From: Monoplex corrugatus
Taxonomy: Eukaryota > Mollusca > Gastropoda > Littorinimorpha > Ranellidae
Length of the DNA stretch: 64,000 bases
Assembly: GCA_030674185.1 (NCBI GenBank)
Contig: JAPXFY010000016.1
Location: 38,794,966 to 38,858,965, forward strand
Direction: 5' to 3'
In this document: in pieces, positions 57,201 to 64,000 of the stretch
Numbering within the stretch: the first letter of the stretch is position 1
Layout of the letters: every line of letters starts with the position of its first letter
The notes under the pieces: model-generated
Database searches by the model: none
Told to the model about the DNA's origin: nothing
What the model saw: only the letters and a program-made list of their open reading frames with translations
Made by a program: the position numbers and the translations under genes

Positions 57201-58620
57201 CTGATTATTCTAGTATGTGGAATCATGAGGGGGAATATATGTACATACAAACACTATAGGTTTATTTGTTGAAAACAAATCTTTGTTGATTGTAACAATA
57301 GTAGCATTTTCGTTTTCAATCTCTATTCGTTTAACAAACGGTTCAAAAAATTTTCTCACCATAACTATTATTCCACCGGAATACCTTCCTTGATGAGATA
57401 GTTTCTTCGCTTTTAGTGTAAATACAACAAACTCTTGAAACAAAGATGAATCAAAATCATTCGCTATAAAGGTCTCAGAGAGACAAATGAAATCATGCTG
57501 CGAAGTGAAATTAATGAATTCCTCATCGTCCAGTTTCGGTAACAATCCATTCACATTATAAGCGAGAAATTTAATCTGTGGATTATTAACATTATGCACA
57601 TGTATATTCACCACTGGTGGACACGGTCTCACTTGGGATCCGTCAGCATTTTGGAACCCCGGTAAAGAACTTATCTTTTTGTTTTTACTACTTGCTGTAG
57701 TGGCCCGGCCGATGTTCTATTTATCAGTGCCCGAGGCACCACTAGAGCTAGCTTTGGAATTACACTGCATACTTATATCGCCTTTTGAGCAATCAGCAGC
57801 TGCTCTTTTCATGGGGTCCAGAATACTGGTCTGACTGCCTGACCTATCTGTTGTACTTCGTATCTGTCTGCTTCTCTTTTTAGGAGGAGCAGTACGTTTT
57901 GGCCGATGCTGTTTTGGTGAACATGAACCACTATCCTGTTCTTTCTCTGCAAAATCCTGCTCTGAGATTCTACAGGTGTTGCTTGCGTGTGTCTAGTGGT
58001 CTCGTCAATGTGTCCATTTGACTCTCTGTGTCAGCCCTATGTGCTGTACTGACTTGTGTCATTGTTTTGTCAGTGTCTTCACGACTAACTCATCTAGGTC
58101 ACTATCGTTTTGCTCAACACCGTCTCACACCTGTAACAACATTTGCTGAATCAATTTCAGTATTGTCTCTTTCGACTATCTTATGTCCCTGAACCTCGTC
58201 CGTGACAACTGATAAGTCATCATCAGTCATATCGATTTCATTTTCGTCTTTTTCACCATGATCATCGTCAGTGTACGAAACATACCGTTATTGTCATCAC
58301 TGTCTCTATCAGTATGATCATGTGCACACTCCTCTCTGGTTACTTTTCTACCAACATCTTTAACGTGGGTCATTCGGGTATTGACTCGTGCCCGACGTGA
58401 ATCATTTTCGTGGGTGACGGCAGTGCCTTTTTGGCGGTGACTGTTTCTGTCATTTTGAGTGAGCCGTCAGGTGTCACTGTCTTTGAGGAAGACCACTCTT
58501 TTATGTCCTATCATGACCGGCTCTCGCTGACATCCCATCTGTGTCACCTCACTGTAAGTGTACTCTCCAGGAACAACAGGTGTGGCGATATCCTGGTTGG
58601 AACCGTGATGAAAAGGGACA
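54240..58620 (-). mobile_element. Decayed non-LTR retrotransposon with ORF1 and ORF2 (family D)
   Basis: From right to left: an ORF1-like region (58620 to about 57715) with frameshifts, an acidic part (TDDDLSVVTDEVQG) and a basic part (KRTAPPKKRSRQ); an endonuclease (57210-57632: FLAYNVNGLLPKL, ICLSETFI; 56814-57185: LLTGDLNARTADG); a linker (55862-56548: FRKLRIGKASGIDGV); RT (55468-55776: FVDFKKAFGSVQHDTLL, IGVRQGCVLSPTLF; 55135-55428: LLFADHVALL, with the usual FADD read as FADH); and a carboxyl region (54244-55017) ending with a degraded zinc-finger-like NEEHLLFRCSTY. The FADH change and many stops make it inactive. Clade not resolved by eye. Confidence 0.85.
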
Positions 58621-58627
58621 GAGCGAG

Positions 58628-58785
<158 letters not shown>

Positions 58786-59157
58786 GCACCTTTCTACCTC
58801 CTTCATCCTCCCCCATGTCTTACCCCCACCCTCCACCCTCTATCCCCCTTCCTCACTACTCCCACCCTCCTTCTCCTTCTCCAATATTCGAGTTTAACGT
58901 CTCGTCATTCAAAGACTTTCCCTTGGGGATGCCCGGGGCTCTTGCAGTATAAATACATGTAGTGTCCCCACCTTCTGGAAATTCTATGCTACAAATTTCC
59001 TCTTTTCTGTCACTGTCTATGTTTCTGCCTTGTTCCATTGCTTTCTGTCATTTGTTCCTACCGGTATCATTTTCTGCATTGCTGGTTGATTCAGCGGTAT
59101 ATATATATAAAGCCTTTTGTTCTCTTAGGAATGATAATTGGGTACATGTATTAAGTG

Positions 59158-59190
<33 letters not shown>

Positions 59191-59284
59191 GCTGTAAGGA
59201 AATGCGATGTGCAGACTCAATTTAAAGTCATCTAGGCCCGTTTTGATGTGTCTTGGTGTCCTTAGTTATGCTTATATTTGCAAT

Positions 59285-59400
59285 CAGGTTTGATTTTTTT
59301 AAACCCCTGGTGATAAATTAGACGGAGTGGTCAAAGCCAGAGGCGTATCCTTAAGTTATGTTCGCCAATGCATTGATATGTGTACTTGATTTTCTTTTTC
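59285..59400. repeat. Dispersed 200-bp repeat, copy 3 (first half)
   Basis: Shares 'gataaatt', 'ggagtggtca' and 'gcattgatatgtgtacttg' with 11925 and 12895. Its second half is displaced to 59670-59720 by a (TC)n and (GTGTCT)n expansion. Confidence 0.7.
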
Positions 59401-59408
59401 AGGTGGGT

Positions 59409-59650
<242 letters not shown>

Positions 59651-59984
59651 TTCTCTCTGGTGAGGTGTGGTGTACATTGTGAGACGATTATAGCCCTGAT
59701 ATGGCTGTTCATCAACATTTGTGTAAAATCTAGATTTGTTCTCAAAACTTTGAGATGGCTGTACGAAATCAAAATGCATGTTGATCAGTATTTTAACACG
59801 ACTATCCAGTTTGAACAGTATATGCTTTTACATGCAAATAAAGAGAAGTTTGTATAATTCATTAGAACGTTTCTCTGTTTTGTTTTGTGATCAAAATTGA
59901 ATCATTTTAGATTAACCAACACTGAAATTGGATATAACTCTTGCGTTTTACCAGACAAAATGTCAAGTCTTCGCGCAGACATGA

Positions 59985-60069
59985 AACACACACACACACA
60001 CACACACGCACGCACGCACGCACGCACACACACACGCACACACACACACAAACTCGCACGCGCGCGCGC

Positions 60070-60102
<33 letters not shown>

Positions 60103-60398
60103 ATACACATTTGCGCGCACAACATTTTGTTTCTGACACACAGAGATGCACAATTCCTGTCTGCATATTCATTCTTTTTCTTTCACTCACTGAAAAACAC
60201 ACAGCATTTTCTTGTACTTTCACACACATACACAGAATTCCCTCTCCTCCTCCCTCCCTCCCTCCCTCTCTCTCTCTGTCTCTCTCTCTGTCTCTCTCCC
60301 GATCACATATACGTGTCCTCAAACTCAACCTTTCATACAATCAGTCGTTTACCTTCTAGCCTTAGTTTGAGTGCATATGACAAATGGGTTTTGAGTTC

Positions 60399-60485
<87 letters not shown>

Positions 60486-60682
60486 ACACACACGCACACA
60501 CACATACACACACGCACCCACACACGCGCGCACACACACGCACACATACACACACACGCACGCACGCACTCAAACACAAACACACGCACCCCTCCCACTC
60601 TCCACACACAAACACACAAACACACACACACATACACACACACACACACACAAACACATACACACACATACACACACACACA

Positions 60683-60758
<76 letters not shown>
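59985..60758. repeat. (AC)n-rich region of block B
   Basis: AC runs at 59985-60105 and 60403-60758 with ACGC variants and short interruptions, separated by 300 bp matching 14220-14480. Confidence 0.9.
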
Positions 60759-60759
<1 letters not shown>

Positions 60760-60760
<1 letters not shown>

Positions 60761-60925
60761 AATAAACAACATCAATGTTAAGTGACCTATTAAAATATAA
60801 AACAAGCCACAGCAGTGTTGATTACCTATGAAAACATAAGCCACATCAGTATTAAATGAACTGTAAAATATGAAACAATTCATATCAGTGTTAAGGGACC
60901 TATGAAAACATGAAATAACCAGCAT
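60760..60925. repeat. 40-bp minisatellite, block B copy
   Basis: About four units matching 25364-27836. The end 'gaaataaccagcat' is where RTE-like copy 3 sits in block A. Confidence 0.9.
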
Positions 60926-60934
60926 CCACACAAA

Positions 60935-61440
60935 CCAAAAATGGAGTACGCAAACTGCCTGTGCATTGAGGGCCAAACAACGTTCATATACGCCACAGGA
61001 AAAACACATTCATATTCATTTCTTTTGTCACAATGGATTTACTATGTGAAACTCGGGCTGCTCTGCCCTTTGAGAGCGCGTCGCCACAGTGCAGCGCCAC
61101 TCTAATTTTTTTACCAAGACTTTAGAAAGACAAGAAGGCTAATTTGCCTTCAAGGGGAAGGACCTGGGAAATCAACCTATCTCTCCAATGTTTTATACCA
61201 GGGGAGCCGGGCAAAAGCCCTGCTCTTCATGATTTTCAACTGCCGAGGGATCTTTACCTTGCACATGCCAGAGGGTACATGGGCCCAAAAGACTAGATGT
61301 TCACTTCGATTTTTCGGTCAAACTGAAGAGAAAGGTCAAGACCTCAACGGGAAACTAACCCTGGAATCTCGAGTTTAGTTAATGGCAAGTTAAGGTCTCG
61401 ACTATTCTGACACACTTCTCGGATTAACATAATAAATAAA
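60935..61440. repeat. Conserved dispersed repeat upstream of the second lectin gene
   Basis: Partner of 29070-29530, with a few substitutions and an about 30-bp extra piece near 61258-61290. Confidence 0.6.
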
Positions 61441-61516
61441 CTACTGTTTTCAGGTGCCTGTGTATACCATTCTAGTGAATAAAGAAAGAAACAAACTTTT
61501 TAACCGAACCACGCAA

Positions 61517-61533
61517 TTGTGTGTGGTGTGTGT

Positions 61534-61609
<76 letters not shown>

Positions 61610-61630
61610 CGTGCGTGCTTGCGTGCGTGT

Positions 61631-61682
<52 letters not shown>
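61517..61682. repeat. (GT)n microsatellite, block B
   Basis: GT run with a GCGT interruption. It replaces the segment that holds the TATA-like box in block A. Confidence 0.95.
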
Positions 61683-61684
<2 letters not shown>

Positions 61685-61790
61685 CACACTTTTTTTTGTC
61701 TGCCGTTTTCGTGATCAGTCCTTATCTGGAGGTGACTGAAAAGTTGGCCACATTTTTTTCCTAGTTCCTGCCAGCTGTCTGACGAGCAAC

Positions 61791-61851
61791 ATGTCTTTAC
61801 AGTTTCTCCTCGTTGTTTGCATTGGACTGCTTGTACAACACAACATACAAG
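61791..61851 (+). CDS. First exon of a second lectin gene (signal peptide), partial gene
   Basis: The 61 nt are identical to 30161-30221, encoding MSLQFLLVVCIGLLVQHNIQ plus one base, with donor CAAG|GTAGGG. The context is the same: the leader 'cagctgtctgacgagcaac' before the ATG and the 46-bp array after the donor. Later exons would lie beyond 64000, as intron 1 of the first gene is 6.3 kb. Either a tandem paralogue or a pseudogene fragment is possible. Confidence 0.65.
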
Positions 61852-63420
61852 GTAGGGCATTATATTGGGACTGCTTGTACAACACAACATACAAGGTAGG
61901 GCGTTGTGTTGGGACTACTTGTACAACATAACATACAAGGTAGGGAATTGTATTGGGACTACTTGTACAATGTAATAGATACAAGGTAGGGCATTGTATT
62001 GGGACTACATGTACAACATAACATACAAGGTAGGGCATTGTATTGGGACTGCTTGTACAATGTAATAGATACAAGGTAGGGCATTGTATTGGGACTGCTT
62101 GTACAATGTAATAGATACAAGGTAGGGCATTGTATTGGGACTACTTGTACAACATAACATACAAGGTAGGGCATTGTATTGGGACTACTTGTACAACATA
62201 ACATACAAGGTAGGGCATTGTATTGGGACTACTTGTACAATGTAATAGATACAAGGTAGGGCATTATATTGGGACTGCTTGTACAACATAACATACAAGG
62301 TAGGGCATTGTATTGGGACTACTTGTACAACATAACATACAAGGTAGGGCATTGTATTGGGACTGCTTGTACAATGTAATAGATACAAGGTAGGGCATTG
62401 TATTGGGACTGCTTGTACAATGTAATAGATACAAGGTAGGGCATTATATTGGGACTACTTGTACAACATAACATACAAGGTAGGGCATTGTATTGGGAGT
62501 GCTTGTACAACGTAATATATACAAGGTAGGGCATTATATTGGGACTACTTGTACAATGTAATAGATACAAGGTAGGGCATTGTATTGGGACTACTTGTAC
62601 AACATAACATACAAGGTAGGGCATTGTATTGGGAGTGCTTGTACAACGTAATATATACAAGGTAGGGCATTATATTGGGACTACTTGTACAATGTAATAG
62701 ATACAAGGTAGGGCATTGTATTGGGACTACTTGTACAACATAACATACAAGGTAGGGCATTGTATTGGGAGTGCTTGTACAACGTAATATATACAAGGTA
62801 GGGCATTATATTGGGACTACTTGTACAATGTAATAGATACAAGGTAGGGCATTATATTGGGACTGCTTGTACAATGTAATAGATACAAGGTAGGGCATTA
62901 TATTGGGACTGCTTGTACAACATAACATACAAGGTAGGGCATTATATTGGGACTACTTGTACAACATAACATACAAGGTAGGGCATTGTATAGGGACTGC
63001 TTGTACAATGTAATGGATACAAGGTAGGGCATTGTATTGGGACTACTTGTACAACATAACATACAAGGTAGGGCAATGTATTGGGACTACTTGTACGATG
63101 AACATACAAGGTAGGGCAATGTATTGGGACTACTTGTACGATGAACATACAAGGTAGGGCATTGTATTGGGACTACTTGTACGATGAACATACAAGGTAG
63201 GGCATTGTATTGGGACTACTTGTACGATAAACATACAAGGTAAAGTATTGTATTGGGACTCTTTGTACGATGAAAGTACAAGGTAAAGGACCATTTCTAC
63301 AACACACCATACAATGTAAGTCAGTGACGTGAACTATTTGTACAGAACAACATACAAGGTGAGTCATTGTACTGGACTACTTGTACAACACTACACACAA
63401 GTTGAGTCATTGATGTCTTT
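61823..63420. repeat. 44-46 bp tandem array derived from the lectin exon 1 donor (block B)
   Basis: About 34 units of the same kind as 30193-32400, but dominated by 'caacataacatacaag' and 'caatgtaatagatacaag' variants. A three-unit (about 136 bp) higher-order repeat recurs between about 62465 and 62830. Units decay after 63240. Confidence 0.95.
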
Positions 63421-63454
63421 ATAGCATTTTTACAATGTCTTTTCTGAACACCTT

Positions 63455-63935
63455 ATACGTTTTTTAAAACTGAGTGACAACGTTTGAAAGGTTGAAGTGT
63501 AAGTTCATTGAGATTAGCAACATGGCCCTCGTTTTAAGCTGTGTGTGCTCTAATGTTCACACACCGTCAGTGTTATCAGCAGAACGTTGATTTCAACTGT
63601 TTTGGCCTACATGAAAGACAGTCAGTGTGAATCGCTGTAGCCACAGAGCTATGGACTTCAATTTATTATTCCACAATTTTTTCATCAAGTTTCACCAGTT
63701 GATGAACAGAGTGAGCGCCAGACTGAAACAAGCACACAACAACCCTCAGAGAGCAACAACCTCAAGGATGTATCTGCAAAGTGGATGAGACTTGACTGTT
63801 GTGTTCCCAGTCTTCTCAACAAGCCTAGAGTACATTCAGCCGTAGAGAGGAGCCACACAATGATTTTTTAGACTAAAGAATGTTTGAACTCAAGACTTTT
63901 CAGTCAGTAGGCTGTTGCCACTTAGCCACATTTAC
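63455..63935 (-). mobile_element. tRNA-derived SINE-like repeat (block B copy)
   Basis: Partner of 32560-33040, with 'gattagcaacatggccctcg' and 'tgaatcgctgtagccacag'. The tRNA-like head near 63880-63935 is more degraded than in block A. Confidence 0.5.
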
Positions 63936-64000
63936 TGGTTCCTACCACAAAGCCTGTGTAGTAAAGCTGAAGCCAGTCTCTCTCTGCTTACAGCCAGTTC

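Overview
This is animal genomic DNA: genes split by GT-AG introns, non-LTR retrotransposons of several clades, tRNA-derived SINEs, a MITE and very heavy microsatellite/minisatellite content. The retroelement mix and a dispersed repeat that I recall from gastropod genomes suggest a marine mollusc, probably a gastropod. That assignment is an inference.

Layout. 1-4.3 kb: SINEs, a LINE tail and, on the minus strand at 1938-2039, a probable first coding exon of NBAS. 4.35-10.8 kb (+): a complete four-exon phosphomevalonate kinase gene (PMVK, 189 aa). 11-15.7 kb: intergenic repeats. 15.7-25.4 kb: one minus-strand L1/Tx1-like LINE, bounded by a 12-bp target-site duplication and broken by two L2-like insertions, a 70-bp satellite, a foldback element and an RTE-like tail. 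25.4-30.1 kb: a 40-bp minisatellite, an RTE-like copy and the promoter region of the next gene. 30.16-48.04 kb (+): a secreted C-type lectin gene in five exons (signal peptide, three CTLD exons, short terminal exon), whose introns hold RTE-like copies and large tandem arrays. 48.1-52.1 kb: an array carrying poly(A) signals. 52-54.2 kb: low complexity. 54.2-58.6 kb (-): a decayed LINE with ORF1 and ORF2. 58.9-64.0 kb: a second, compact, colinear copy of 12.6-33.1 kb, including a duplicate lectin first exon at 61791-61851. The rest of that second lectin gene lies outside the window.

The most unusual theme is that tandem arrays sit on, and appear to be copied from, exon boundaries. In PMVK the exon 2 donor, the exon 3 acceptor plus exon start, and the exon 4 acceptor plus exon start are each repeated. 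In the lectin gene the exon 1 end plus donor, the terminal-exon acceptor and the poly(A)-signal segment are each expanded into 2-4 kb arrays. The 70-bp satellite at 18.5-21.3 kb is likewise a tandem amplification of a piece of LINE ORF2 coding sequence. The second block (58.9-64 kb) acts as an internal pre-insertion reference for several of the transposon insertions.

The genes are ordinary nuclear genes without operon logic. PMVK serves the mevalonate pathway, NBAS serves Golgi-ER tethering, and the lectin is a secreted carbohydrate- or ligand-binding protein.
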